A DNA stretch of 64,000 nucleotides from Flavobacteriales bacterium. Lineage in GTDB: Bacteria > Bacteroidota > Bacteroidia > CAIKAF01. The DNA lies in assembly GCA_025055575.1 (NCBI GenBank), contig JANWWP010000023.1, positions 1 through 64,000 of the forward strand, given 5' to 3'. The notes under the pieces were generated by a model. The model made no database searches. It saw nothing but the letters and a program-made list of their open reading frames with translations, and was not told the origin of the DNA. Position numbers and translations under genes: made by a program. Shown here one piece after another: positions 1-7,795 of the stretch; the first letter of the stretch is position 1, and every line of letters begins with the position of its first letter.

Positions 1-425
1 AACGCAATGGGCAGCATCATGAGGACAGTGGCTGTGTTGCTCATCCACATGCTCAAAACAGCCGTCGTGAGCATTAGGGCGGCCAGAATGCGACGGGGAC
101 CGCCTCCAAAAAGCGACAGAATGCGCAAAGCCAATTGGCGGTGCACCTGATGTTTTTCAAGAGCGGCGGCCATCATAAAACCTCCCAGAAAAAGGAAAAT
201 TATTTTACTTCCGTAGGGCTGGGCTGCGGCATCCATGGGCATGATGCCCGCCAGGGGCAACACCAAAAGCGGCAGTAAAGCCGTGATGTAAGCCGACACA
301 CTTTCGCTGATCCACCACACCACCATCCAAGCCAACAAGCCTACAGCAGGGCTTCCGGGCTCTTCTGAATACAGCACGGACGCACCAAAAAGCAAAGGTC
401 CTGCCCAGAATCCTACGATTCGCAC
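1..425 (-). CDS. SLC13/DASS-family sodium:anion symporter, N-terminal part (truncated by window edge)
   Basis: Inner-membrane secondary transporter, probably sodium-coupled uptake of dicarboxylates or sulfate. The leftward frame reads through 1-425 without a stop and carries family landmarks: WWISESVSAYITALLP, then IIFLFLGGFMMAAALEKH, then the SMWMSNTATVLMMLP sodium/substrate hairpin (SNT motif). The C-terminal two thirds lie outside the window. The first usable start is GTG at 425. An ATG lies upstream at 469-471, but a stop at about 454-456, right after a run of eight T on the coding strand, separates it from this frame. One extra T would join them and add about 15 residues. Substrate cannot be told from this part. 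Confidence 0.85.
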   Translation of the reverse strand, partial: MRIVGFWAGPLLFGASVLYSEEPGSPAVGLLAWMVVWWISESVSAYITALLPLLVLPLAGIMPMDAAAQPYGSKIIFLFLGGFMMAAALEKHQVHRQLALRILSLFGGGPRRILAALMLTTAVLSMWMSNTATVLMMLPIA

Positions 426-514
426 CCGACAAAATTGCAGGTTAAGGTATTTTTTTCAAAAAAAAGGCTTCATGATTTCTTAATAAGATGATTTTAGGTA
501 AGGCGGCGCAAGCT

Positions 515-522
515 TAGTTTTG
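515..522 (+). promoter_or_regulatory. -7 box TAGTTTTG before the lipoprotein gene
   Basis: Exact match to the Bacteroidota -7 consensus TAnnTTTG. Its last G lies only five bases before the ATG at 528, so the transcript would start at or very near the start codon. No convincing TTTG is seen at the -33 position. Confidence 0.5.
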
Positions 523-527
523 TGGAA

Positions 528-1433
528 ATGTTCCGTCATCTTTTATTTCCAGCAGGGCTTTCTGTATTCCTGGGTTTTACATTCACTTCCTGCAAAAAAG
601 ACCCTAAAACAGACAATCCGAAACTGCGTTTTGTTTTTGAATTCGATAGCACGCTGCAGAGGCTGAATAATTTTGGAATGCCGTCTTCCATTCCATCTGG
701 TCATGCCGCGCAGTCACCGGCTTTTAACGTAATGAGCGCCCATTACATTGAACTGGCCCCAGGACCGTTGACGCCCCTCGGCCAAGGCGCCATATTGTAC
801 CACGCTCCGGAGGTTTCTGTGGGCGGGGAACAAGCCATTGAATTCGATAAATGCAAACCCGTGGCGCATGGTGAAGAATTTTTCTCCATACTTCTGCGCC
901 AGGTGCCGGCCGGAACCTATGAATGGTTGCGCGTGAGCCTGGCTTATCAAAACTATGATATTAAATTTAAATTTAAAAATCCTCTGGACACCACCACCAC
1001 ACTCACGGCCGTGGGCACGGTGGCTTCTTTCATCGGATTTAATACTTATATCACCTCTTACAAGATAAAAACCCAAAATATTACCGTGAACGGGGCCCGC
1101 AAACAAGGCTACTGGGGATTTGAAACCACGGTCTTGGGTTTCACAGCCACCGCCACCGGCCAGGCGCCTCCCGGAGCCACCACCGTGCCCAACCCGCTCT
1201 TTGCCACCTCGCCCATTCCTGCCGGCAGTTGTGTAGTGACCGCAGCTTTTCCAGAGCCCCTCACCATCACAGGCCAGGAACAAAACGACATCCTTGTGAA
1301 AGTGCGGATCTCCATCAACAAGAGTTTTGAATGGCAGGAAGTAGATGCCGACGGCTGGTACCAGCCGGATATTGGTGAAGTGCCTGTGGATATGGGCGTG
1401 CGGGGTATGTATCCCGTGGTCATTAAAAATTAG
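528..1433 (+). CDS. Putative lipoprotein of unknown function
   Basis: Predicted lipoprotein of 301 residues. The N-terminus from ATG 528 is a short basic start, a hydrophobic stretch and a lipobox ending FTSC (Cys22), followed by a charged linker. The rest is a beta-rich, Thr/Pro-rich body with no catalytic motif I recognise. The repeated wording about family-like segments such as GTVASFIGFNTYI and NPLFATSPIPAGSCV gives me an impression of a conserved Bacteroidota hypothetical family, but I cannot name it. A GTG at 522 in the same frame is a less likely start, because it would overlap the -7 box and adds only two residues. It stands alone, convergent with the leftward run that ends at 1455. 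Confidence 0.8.
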   Translation: MFRHLLFPAGLSVFLGFTFTSCKKDPKTDNPKLRFVFEFDSTLQRLNNFGMPSSIPSGHAAQSPAFNVMSAHYIELAPGPLTPLGQGAILYHAPEVSVGGEQAIEFDKCKPVAHGEEFFSILLRQVPAGTYEWLRVSLAYQNYDIKFKFKNPLDTTTTLTAVGTVASFIGFNTYITSYKIKTQNITVNGARKQGYWGFETTVLGFTATATGQAPPGATTVPNPLFATSPIPAGSCVVTAAFPEPLTITGQEQNDILVKVRISINKSFEWQEVDADGWYQPDIGEVPVDMGVRGMYPVVIKN

Positions 1434-1454
1434 GCGGGCCTTTCTGGCTTCAGG

Positions 1455-2162
1455 TCATGGTTCGCCTGTCACGGCAGCGCGGCGTTTTCCGAATTTATAA
1501 GTAAAAGAAATTCCAAAATTCAGAAACAGCGATGGGCCTGCATCCGGCGTACCGCTGTAGGAGCTTTCTTTGTTCAGGTAGAGGTCCTCGCGGGAAAGAC
1601 GATATGGTAAAAAACGGGACCCAAGGTGAAAACCCGCCGCGCCTTTCTGGTCTTCATCCAAATACAGAAACACTGTCAGACTTGGCCCCACGAAAAAGGA
1701 ATTTAGAAAACGCCGGTTTTCAGGATTCACAAAAACACTGGTGTCCACGCCTTTGGCTACACCCGAGAAAATAATTTCCGTAAAACCTCCGACCAGACGA
1801 GCAAACACATCCACCTGACGCGATGGCGTCTTAAATAAGTACCCCAGGCTGAGGCCTCCGCCGGCATGGTGCATCACCACATCCCGGTTGGCGTCTTTGA
1901 AGTTGTAGGGGTTGACACTTTGCCACACGCCGTAGTAAAGATCCAAACCCGGATACATTCGGCGTCCGATTCGAAAAGATAGGCTGGGATTCACCAAAAT
2001 TAGGCCCCGCAAAAACTGGCGCTGAAGGGAATTGGACAGCATGAAAGGGGGACCGACGTCCACATTGAACATCACTCTTGGCGGCGGGGCATTCTCCTGG
2101 GCTGTGGAAGAAACCCACACAAAAGCCATCAAAAAAAGAATACAATGATGCCAACGACTCAT
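1455..2162 (-). CDS. Outer-membrane beta-barrel protein, unknown function
   Basis: 235-residue protein with a signal peptide ending near SSTAQ (residue about 21) and alternating hydrophobic/polar strands with many aromatic residues, ending in the strand FGISFTYKFGKRR, as expected of a small outer-membrane barrel. No binding motif is recognised. Its ATG overlaps the stop of the upstream CPBP protease gene by four bases (ATGA), so the two are translationally coupled. It is the last gene of the leftward run starting near 6377. Confidence 0.75.
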   Translation of the reverse strand: MSRWHHCILFLMAFVWVSSTAQENAPPPRVMFNVDVGPPFMLSNSLQRQFLRGLILVNPSLSFRIGRRMYPGLDLYYGVWQSVNPYNFKDANRDVVMHHAGGGLSLGYLFKTPSRQVDVFARLVGGFTEIIFSGVAKGVDTSVFVNPENRRFLNSFFVGPSLTVFLYLDEDQKGAAGFHLGSRFLPYRLSREDLYLNKESSYSGTPDAGPSLFLNFGISFTYKFGKRRAAVTGEP

Positions 2163-3094
2163 TTTCTCACCATTTGAAGAAGCGTCTTAAGATCCCATCC
2201 ATGACCTTTTCTAACAATCAAAATGAAGACCAGAAGAATCAAAGGCATCCCCACCAGCGTCATGGCCATGTTCATTTCTTCCATGTGAAATAAGGCCGGT
2301 ACCGGCATGGCGGAGTTGGGATAGGAAACGATGGCAAATCCGTAGATATTATTAACGGTATGAAAAAGAATGGCCGTGCGCAGGTTGCCATCCAGGTACA
2401 CCAGTACACAGGCCAGAAAACCAAAAAGAAAGTAGGCGGGCAAGGCCCAATACCAGCCATAGGCAGCCACTTCGGGGTTGGCGGTATGGAGCAAGGAGAA
2501 CAACACAGACGACAACAGGGCGGCCGGAAGGAATTTTTTAAATCCCAGGCAAAACAGCTGCAGCAGATACCCGCGAAACAAAAGTTCTTCCAATCCTGCC
2601 TGGATGGGTACCAACACCACCGCAAGGCCCAAAGTCACCAAAGCCTCCTCCGGGCGGGCTTGCATTGAATAGGATACGGCCCCGCTGAGCCAAAACAGAG
2701 CGTCTATGCCGCCCAAAAGAGCCAGTAAAATAAGCCCATCCAAACCTAAACGACGCCAGTCAGGTCCTGCGCCTTCCCAGAAATTGCTGAGCCGTCTTTT
2801 ATGAAACCAGCGGATACCGGCCGCAAGAGCAAGGGCTGCCGCCGCAAAAGACATCACATATCCGGCAAATACCACCCGTGGATCTATTCCGTAGGTTTCA
2901 GGAGCCTGGAGCGCGGCTTCAAAATTTTCAGTGGGAATGCCCTTTTGCAAAAGAATGAGCTCAATGGCCACCGCCAGCGGCAATTGTCCGGCCAAAAAGG
3001 CCCCCACCACCAGCAGTAGGGTGCCGAGAACGCTGAAGAAACGGTTGTTGCCCTCAGCTTTGGCCTTTTCAATAAAAGGAATAGAATTTTCCAT
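2159..3094 (-). CDS. CPBP-family intramembrane metalloprotease (CAAX-like/Abi)
   Basis: Polytopic membrane protein of 311 residues. It carries the three CPBP motifs: EELLFRG (glutamate pair and Arg), LFSLLHTANP (FxxxH type) and HTVNNIYG (HxxxN type), which together bind the catalytic metal in Rce1-like proteases. Bacterial members process or sequester membrane-bound peptides; the substrate here is unknown. Hydrophobic helices before the motifs and two after them fit the family fold. It lies 21 bp downstream of the preceding gene and overlaps the following barrel gene by four bases, so it is probably cotranscribed with a group of envelope proteins. Confidence 0.9.
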   Translation of the reverse strand: MENSIPFIEKAKAEGNNRFFSVLGTLLLVVGAFLAGQLPLAVAIELILLQKGIPTENFEAALQAPETYGIDPRVVFAGYVMSFAAAALALAAGIRWFHKRRLSNFWEGAGPDWRRLGLDGLILLALLGGIDALFWLSGAVSYSMQARPEEALVTLGLAVVLVPIQAGLEELLFRGYLLQLFCLGFKKFLPAALLSSVLFSLLHTANPEVAAYGWYWALPAYFLFGFLACVLVYLDGNLRTAILFHTVNNIYGFAIVSYPNSAMPVPALFHMEEMNMAMTLVGMPLILLVFILIVRKGHGWDLKTLLQMVRK

Positions 3095-3115
3095 GAGGTA
3101 TTCTGTATACGTATA

Positions 3116-3991
3116 TTAATATCTGCGACCTAAAAACATGCGAAGCTGGAAGGCCGGCCTGTTCAGCGGCAAGGAAGCCGTTGTCCGGCTGGGGGTTCCT
3201 ATCTGGTATCCCACGCCCAGTTCCACACCAAAAGAAAGACGCCGGGCATTGACCACTGTAAAACCATTGTACACCATAAACCGGAATATGTTGGTGTGGG
3301 CAAAAATTTTCTCAAATAAATCGGAACCGCTATAATCAATTAAGAAATTGACCCTCATATACTGAATAGCCGGAGAAACGACGTAGGCTGTTCTTCGCGA
3401 TCGGGCCGCGTAAAAACGGGGTTCAATTCCCGTGCGAAACAAAGGATTGTATCCCAGCAAAAAGCTGTGGGACAAAAATGGAAAAGACCAGGGCAAAAGT
3501 CCTATCGAAAAGGGCACCATCAGGCCTACGCGCTTTTCGGGCCAGGTGTACTCAAAGGCGGCGGTGAACAGGGGAAAAGAAATATCGAATAGATTGTAGG
3601 CCAACAAAAGTTTATTTTTTAGAAAAGATGGATCCTGGGAAACATCCTCCTCAACCAAAGTAATGTCCAAACTTTGGTTGGCCGCTAGGTCCTGCGAAAA
3701 CTTCTCCAGCCGCCCGTTGGCAAAACGCACATAATCCACCTCGGCCAGTGATTTTTTGTAGAGCGGCGCTGTCTCTTTCCAGTTTCTATAGGATATTTCC
3801 GTAGGCGACACCTCCACGACATCTGCCAGAATAACACCCCCCGAACGTAATTTCAAGGTATCCTGTGCCCGAAGCTGGAGGGATACGATAAAAAAACCTG
3901 TCAGCGATAGAAATAAATTTACTTTAGTCCAGGAAATAAGGTTTCTTACACTATGAGCATGATTTACCGACAGACAGGCTGAAGAATTCAT
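3116..3991 (-). CDS. Envelope protein with N-terminal SH3-like strand motif and probable C-terminal barrel, unknown function
   Basis: 291 residues. A hydrophobic segment at about residues 25-40 ends at LRAQ, a likely signal peptidase site, giving an unusually long n-region of about 22 residues; no internal ATG or GTG shortens it. Then comes a small strand motif (LRSGGVILADVVEV ... ISYRNW) often seen at the start of Bacteroidota envelope proteins, and a region of amphipathic strands rich in Phe/Tyr that looks like a small barrel ending LRMFLGRRY. A near-consensus -7 box (complement of CAAAGATG at 4000-4007) lies close to the ATG, but the gene also sits 26 bp after the DUF5777 gene and may be read through. 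Confidence 0.65.
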   Translation of the reverse strand: MNSSACLSVNHAHSVRNLISWTKVNLFLSLTGFFIVSLQLRAQDTLKLRSGGVILADVVEVSPTEISYRNWKETAPLYKKSLAEVDYVRFANGRLEKFSQDLAANQSLDITLVEEDVSQDPSFLKNKLLLAYNLFDISFPLFTAAFEYTWPEKRVGLMVPFSIGLLPWSFPFLSHSFLLGYNPLFRTGIEPRFYAARSRRTAYVVSPAIQYMRVNFLIDYSGSDLFEKIFAHTNIFRFMVYNGFTVVNARRLSFGVELGVGYQIGTPSRTTASLPLNRPAFQLRMFLGRRY

Positions 3992-4017
3992 GAATTCTGC
4001 AAAGATGAGTGGAAATC

Positions 4018-4935
4018 TTAAAGTTTTCTTTTACTTTCTCTTTTTTTGGGGGGGAAACCGAAACTGCGGGTAATATTAAAACCCAGGTGCACATCACCCC
4101 GCAGAATATCGCCGGTGGTCATACGCAGAAATCCGGTTTCAAACATGGCCTGGGCGTTGGTTAAATGAATTTGAAAAACATGGCCTCCTGTGTTGATATC
4201 CACGCCTAAAGCCACCGGATTGCGCCAGGGTGCGGAGGGGTTGTCCCCCACACGGTAGTAATATTCAGCAAGAATGGCGAAGGATGGGGTGATCCGGATA
4301 CGTGTTCCCCCGCCCATCACAAAAAGAAGGTTGGGATCTTTCGTCGTCTTAACAAGGTTTTGATGCACCAGCGCGGGCATGAGCTGGAGTGAGAAAACCT
4401 TCCCAAACTTTCGGGCCACCAAAGCCTGGTAATAGTAGGACATTCTGTCGGAGAAGACTTCCTGCCGGCCATCGGTGTAGAGCCTCCGGCGGCCATCCAT
4501 AGCCACGCCGGCCAAGAATGTCAGGGAGAGCGGTATGGCGCCCCGCCCCTTCTGTTGCTCCAGGATACGGCCCTTCAGAAAACCATCCCATGTCCCCCGG
4601 AATGTGCTTCGTCCAAAACCCACACAGAGGCGGTCCAGTATACCATATTCCAGTCCGAACCGGACGGAAGCCTGGTCCAATCCAAAAAACTGAAAAAAAC
4701 CGCTGTTCACCCGGCCAAAGCGGTGGGCAATGATAAACTGCAGGGACCTGGATACAGGTGTCTCCACACTGTGGCCATTGATCAGGCGGGTACCAAAAAA
4801 AGTTTCATACACTTTTTCTTTTTCGGGCCGGAGCTGGGCCTCTGCTTTTTCCAACTCACCCAAAAGACCGCCCTGGGCTCTGAGAGACACCACAAAAGGG
4901 ACGAAGAATAACAGGTTAAGGATCCAGCGTGGCAT
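4018..4935 (-). CDS. DUF5777 family outer-membrane beta-barrel protein
   Basis: 305 residues from ATG 4935 (a TTG two codons upstream is possible). It has a signal peptide ending at SLRAQ and the family signature ETFFGTRLINGHSVET ... FIIAHRFGRVNSGFFQFFGLD ... FGLEYGILDRLCVGFGRS, which I recognise from Bacteroidota DUF5777 barrels. These proteins are recurrently encoded beside YceI and c-type cytochromes; their function is not established. The gene overlaps the end of the YceI gene by 20 bp, a sign of tight coupling. The C-terminus is basic (KKRESKRKL), unlike the usual aromatic end of a barrel. Confidence 0.85.
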   Translation of the reverse strand: MPRWILNLLFFVPFVVSLRAQGGLLGELEKAEAQLRPEKEKVYETFFGTRLINGHSVETPVSRSLQFIIAHRFGRVNSGFFQFFGLDQASVRFGLEYGILDRLCVGFGRSTFRGTWDGFLKGRILEQQKGRGAIPLSLTFLAGVAMDGRRRLYTDGRQEVFSDRMSYYYQALVARKFGKVFSLQLMPALVHQNLVKTTKDPNLLFVMGGGTRIRITPSFAILAEYYYRVGDNPSAPWRNPVALGVDINTGGHVFQIHLTNAQAMFETGFLRMTTGDILRGDVHLGFNITRSFGFPPKKRESKRKL

Positions 4936-5464
4936 TGACAAAAATCTTAATGGTGTTAGAGATATTGCGCACCTTATCGGAAGGCACTTTGATATTAAAA
5001 TCCGACAGTCGGATTACAAATTCAGAAGCCAAAATCACCCGGCCGTTCTCAAAAGATATTGTGCCGTTTTCGGTGACGGCCTTAGTGACGCCATGAATAG
5101 TCAGCTGTCCGGTGACCTTCACTTTTTGAGGCCCGCCCGCCCCGGCGCTCAAATTCTCAGGCTCCACAATCCGCCCTTCAAAGGTGGCCTGCGGAAATCT
5201 GTCACTGTGCAGGTAGTCCCGGTTAAAATGGTCCTGCATGGCGGCTTTTTCAAACTCAAATCCTTTGATAAGAACCCGAAAAGCCATTTCACGGCTGCCG
5301 GCATCATAAACAGCCAGGACTTGCCGGTTGATGGCTTCAATGTTTTCCAGCGGAGCTTCCGAAAAAAAACGAATCACCCCGGTGCGCGTCATATATTTCT
5401 GGGCAAAAACCCCTTGGAAAGTGCCAACAAAAAGGGAAAGGAGAACATACTGTACAGTGTGCAT
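4916..5464 (-). CDS. YceI family periplasmic lipocalin-like protein
   Basis: 182 residues with a signal peptide (cut after GVFAQ) and the YceI fold pattern: GVIRFFSEAPLENIEA near the start, the middle motif MQDHFNRDYLHSDRFPQATF, VTGQLTIHGVTK and a final strand FVIRLSDFNIKVP. YceI proteins bind isoprenoid or other long hydrophobic ligands in an eight-stranded barrel. It lies between a c-type cytochrome lipoprotein (11 bp upstream) and the DUF5777 barrel (20 bp overlap), which suggests work on a redox-active lipid such as a quinone; that link is inference. Confidence 0.92.
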   Translation of the reverse strand: MHTVQYVLLSLFVGTFQGVFAQKYMTRTGVIRFFSEAPLENIEAINRQVLAVYDAGSREMAFRVLIKGFEFEKAAMQDHFNRDYLHSDRFPQATFEGRIVEPENLSAGAGGPQKVKVTGQLTIHGVTKAVTENGTISFENGRVILASEFVIRLSDFNIKVPSDKVRNISNTIKIFVNATLDP

Positions 5465-5475
5465 GGCTAAAAAAG

Positions 5476-5871
5476 TTAATTGTCCAACTTACCTTGCCGA
5501 ATCCATGCCAGAATTTTCTGAATAGAACACGCCTCCAATTTCTGCCCGCCTTTTGGCATTTTGGAAGCGCTGCCCGTGTGGGTAATGGCTTCTGTGAACA
5601 GATTTTCAAAGCCGGACAAGAAGCCGGTTAAGGCCGCATGAGAATCCAGCACAATACCTGCGCCGGCCGTTTCGGCTACATCCGCAGCATGGCAGCCATA
5701 GCAGGAGGCCTCCAGTATAGGCTTCACCTCAAGACTGTAAGACACGGCCACTGTATCGCAGGGCGGAGGAGGGTATTTCAATTCTTCCTTATCAAACCTG
5801 CATCCAAACCCACCCAGAATGCTCAACCCTCCCACCATGCCAAAGATTTTAAAGGAACGGATCTTATACAT
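5476..5871 (-). CDS. c-type cytochrome lipoprotein
   Basis: 131 residues. The N-terminus is basic, then hydrophobic, with a lipobox GGFGC (Cys24), so the protein is expected to be membrane-anchored. The single haem site is CYGCH at residues 57-61, and Met105 in SKMPKGG is the likely distal ligand. The spacing and the closing helix CSIQKILAWIRQGK resemble planctomycete-type small cytochrome domains. It presumably carries electrons in the periplasm or at the outer membrane. It is the second gene of a tightly spaced run (11 bp on each side) with an OB-fold protein upstream and YceI downstream. Confidence 0.93.
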   Translation of the reverse strand: MYKIRSFKIFGMVGGLSILGGFGCRFDKEELKYPPPPCDTVAVSYSLEVKPILEASCYGCHAADVAETAGAGIVLDSHAALTGFLSGFENLFTEAITHTGSASKMPKGGQKLEACSIQKILAWIRQGKLDN

Positions 5872-5882
5872 TTTTAAGGTGT

Positions 5883-6377
5883 TTATTTTTTCTCATTCAC
5901 CAATCGGCAACGCCCTACCTGCACAGAGCCGGGCATCGGGATGCCAAGCATATCCCCGCCGGACAGAAAACCGTAATAATAGCCCCGGAAATGGAGCACG
6001 GAATCCCTTTTCCAGGTTTCTGTCTTTTTAAGGTCCTGGGCGCCTTCGGCGTTGAATGTGGCTTGCAGAATGCTCGCATCCGGCCCTTTGAACTCAAAAT
6101 ACGCGGAGGTGTCCTGCATGTCCGCCAGGGTGTAGCGGCCTGTCAATTCCACGACTGCCTGCCGGAATTGCACATCCGACGAATCCGCAGCACGGCTAAA
6201 GAATTGCAGAAATTGATCCGTGGTACCTGAAAAGGCCGGATCGGCGTCCAGAACGGAAGGCACCCGCCGCGAAAAGGTGCGCCAGGCATAGTATGCGGCG
6301 GCTCCAAAAGCCAAGCCGGCCAAAACCAAAATCCATTGCTTTTTATTCTTCAACAAATGACGTTTTATTTTAATCAA
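5883..6377 (-). CDS. OB-fold (tRNA_anti-like) membrane-anchored protein
   Basis: Up to 164 residues: basic start, one transmembrane helix (WILVLAGLAFGAAAYYAW), a spacer, and a C-terminal OB-fold-like part with strands QAVVELTGRYTLADM, AYFEFKG, VLHFRGYYYGFLSG and VQVGRCRLV. This matches my memory of the Bacteroidota tRNA_anti-like family found next to cytochrome c and YceI genes. The function is unknown. The start is uncertain: the first in-frame start is TTG at 6377, but the best -7 box (6379-6386) predicts a transcript start near 6374, so TTG at 6356 or 6353 may be used instead. It heads the leftward run. Confidence 0.7.
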   Translation of the reverse strand: MIKIKRHLLKNKKQWILVLAGLAFGAAAYYAWRTFSRRVPSVLDADPAFSGTTDQFLQFFSRAADSSDVQFRQAVVELTGRYTLADMQDTSAYFEFKGPDASILQATFNAEGAQDLKKTETWKRDSVLHFRGYYYGFLSGGDMLGIPMPGSVQVGRCRLVNEKK

Positions 6378-6378
6378 T

Positions 6379-6386
6379 CAAAAGTA
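6379..6386 (-). promoter_or_regulatory. -7 box TACTTTTG heading the OB-fold / cytochrome c / YceI / DUF5777 run
   Basis: The complement of CAAAAGTA is an exact TAnnTTTG match just before the first gene of the leftward run. No clear -33 element is seen at the usual distance. Confidence 0.45.
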
Positions 6387-6426
6387 AAACCAAAGTATTT
6401 AATTTGAGGTTTTTGAAAAAAATCGA

Positions 6427-7074
6427 ATGTTGAAGTTATATTTTCGGAATTCCGCGCCCATGGCTACATTCAGCCTCCTCATTTGTGGATTGTTGTTGGG
6501 GCTTTCAGCGTTTTTTTGGGGGGACAAATATGTTTTTGACGGGCTGCGCCCTGTAGGGATGCTTCACAATCCGCTTGGGCTGCTAGGGCTGCGGGGTCTT
6601 ACCATTCTGGGCGGCGGGGTGGCCGCCACCTTAACTCTGGTTTGGCTGAGCCGCCATTCGCTTTTTATTTGGCTTGCTTTCGCGCTGGGTTGGATCACAG
6701 TGGGCTCCTGCACAGCCTTAGGAAAGCATATCTTTTTTAAAAATCATTTGAGACCTGGTGCGGTAATTAGCGAGCTGCACCTGCCACCGGGATTTGTGCC
6801 GCACAAAGGTCCGGGAATGCCCAGCGGTCACAGCGCCGAAATCACCCTGACAGCTTTAGCATTAATCACTGCTCTGGGCCGCCGGAAAATATTTGAATTT
6901 GGAGGTGTGATTCTGGCTTTGGCTGTGGCCCTGAGCCGGGTGGCTCTGGGTCAGCATTTTCCATCTCAGGTAGGGGCAGGCATTCTGCTGGGCTGTCTTG
7001 CATTTCATTTCTGGAACTTCTTGTTTTTTTTGTACCAGCGACACCGGCAAAACCGCTTTGATATCGCTCTTTAA
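6427..7074 (+). CDS. PAP2-family membrane phosphatase
   Basis: 215-residue membrane protein of the type 2 phosphatidic acid phosphatase family, which removes phosphate from lipid substrates such as undecaprenyl diphosphate or phosphatidate. Motif 1 is KHIFFKNHLRP, motif 2 is MPSGHS, motif 3 is SRVALGQHFPSQ. Motif 3 normally ends HxxxD; here the last position is Gln. The catalytic His and the Arg/Ser residues are kept, and the Asp usually only orients the His. Five or so hydrophobic helices surround the motifs, as in the family. It is a single gene between divergent and convergent neighbours. The substrate cannot be told. Confidence 0.88.
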   Translation: MLKLYFRNSAPMATFSLLICGLLLGLSAFFWGDKYVFDGLRPVGMLHNPLGLLGLRGLTILGGGVAATLTLVWLSRHSLFIWLAFALGWITVGSCTALGKHIFFKNHLRPGAVISELHLPPGFVPHKGPGMPSGHSAEITLTALALITALGRRKIFEFGGVILALAVALSRVALGQHFPSQVGAGILLGCLAFHFWNFLFFLYQRHRQNRFDIAL

Positions 7075-7102
7075 AAATTTATTTCCCGGAAAAGGCCCTG
7101 CA

Positions 7103-7792
7103 TTAATCTCTTGACGCTTTATCCAGAGGGACTTTCATACCCCACAACCGCATCTGGTTCAAAATCCAGGCCTGCCTTCGACGCACATAGGGCCCGGGCT
7201 CCAATACAGAGTAGCGCAACGGAGATGGTATGACGGCAGCAATAAGAGCGGCTTCCTGGGCCGCGAGCGCCGAAGCCGGTTTGCCAAAATATATGCGGGC
7301 AGCGGCTTCTACTCCGTATATCCCGCGTCCGGTTTCGATAACATTCAGATACACCTCCAAGATGCGCCGTTTCGTCCAAAACGTTTCAATCAAAAAAGTA
7401 AACCACACTTCCAAACCTTTCCGGATCCAGGAACGCTGAGGCCATAAAAACACGTTTTTGGCCGTTTGCTGGGAAATGGTGCTGGCTCCGCGCGGTCGTT
7501 TTCTGGTTTTGTTTTCCTCAATGGCTTTTCTGATGGCTTTAAAATCAAATCCTTCGTGCTCAAAAAAATTTTGATCTTCCTGCACAATCACAGCCAAAAT
7601 CATATAGTCCGAAATTTTTTCTAAAGGAACCCAGTCCTTTCGCAGCTTTCCCACATCGGGGTCCGCCCAACGCAAAAGCATCAAAGGCGTCACGGGAACA
7701 GGCATCCATCGATATACCAGGGTGAGCAAAAGGCTTAATAATACAAAAGCCGCCAGCAGCTTCAAAAGCCATATGCCTAACTTCCGAAGCAT
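7103..7792 (-). CDS. mtgA: Monofunctional biosynthetic peptidoglycan transglycosylase
   Basis: 229 residues: an N-terminal membrane anchor (LLKLLAAFVLLSLLLTLVY) followed by a GT51 domain that polymerises lipid II into glycan strands on the periplasmic face. Family motifs are in order: VQEDQNFFEHEGFD (catalytic Glu), RGASTISQQTAKNVFLWP, KRRILEVYLNVIE and GIYGVEAAARIYFGKPA. No transpeptidase domain follows, which separates it from bifunctional PBPs. It lies three bases after the aminotransferase gene and ends an operon that also holds dapD, so lysine/peptidoglycan precursor supply and wall synthesis are grouped. Confidence 0.95.
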   Translation of the reverse strand: MLRKLGIWLLKLLAAFVLLSLLLTLVYRWMPVPVTPLMLLRWADPDVGKLRKDWVPLEKISDYMILAVIVQEDQNFFEHEGFDFKAIRKAIEENKTRKRPRGASTISQQTAKNVFLWPQRSWIRKGLEVWFTFLIETFWTKRRILEVYLNVIETGRGIYGVEAAARIYFGKPASALAAQEAALIAAVIPSPLRYSVLEPGPYVRRRQAWILNQMRLWGMKVPLDKASRD

Positions 7793-7795
7793 CTT

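Noticed and set aside
205..432. 75-codon minus-strand open frame at the left end
   Set aside because: A shifted frame of the SLC13 transporter, which has convincing family motifs in the neighbouring frame.
4730..5470. 246-codon open frame on the plus strand
   Set aside because: It runs antisense through the YceI and DUF5777 genes, both of which have clear family motifs; the translated product is basic and has no recognisable domain.
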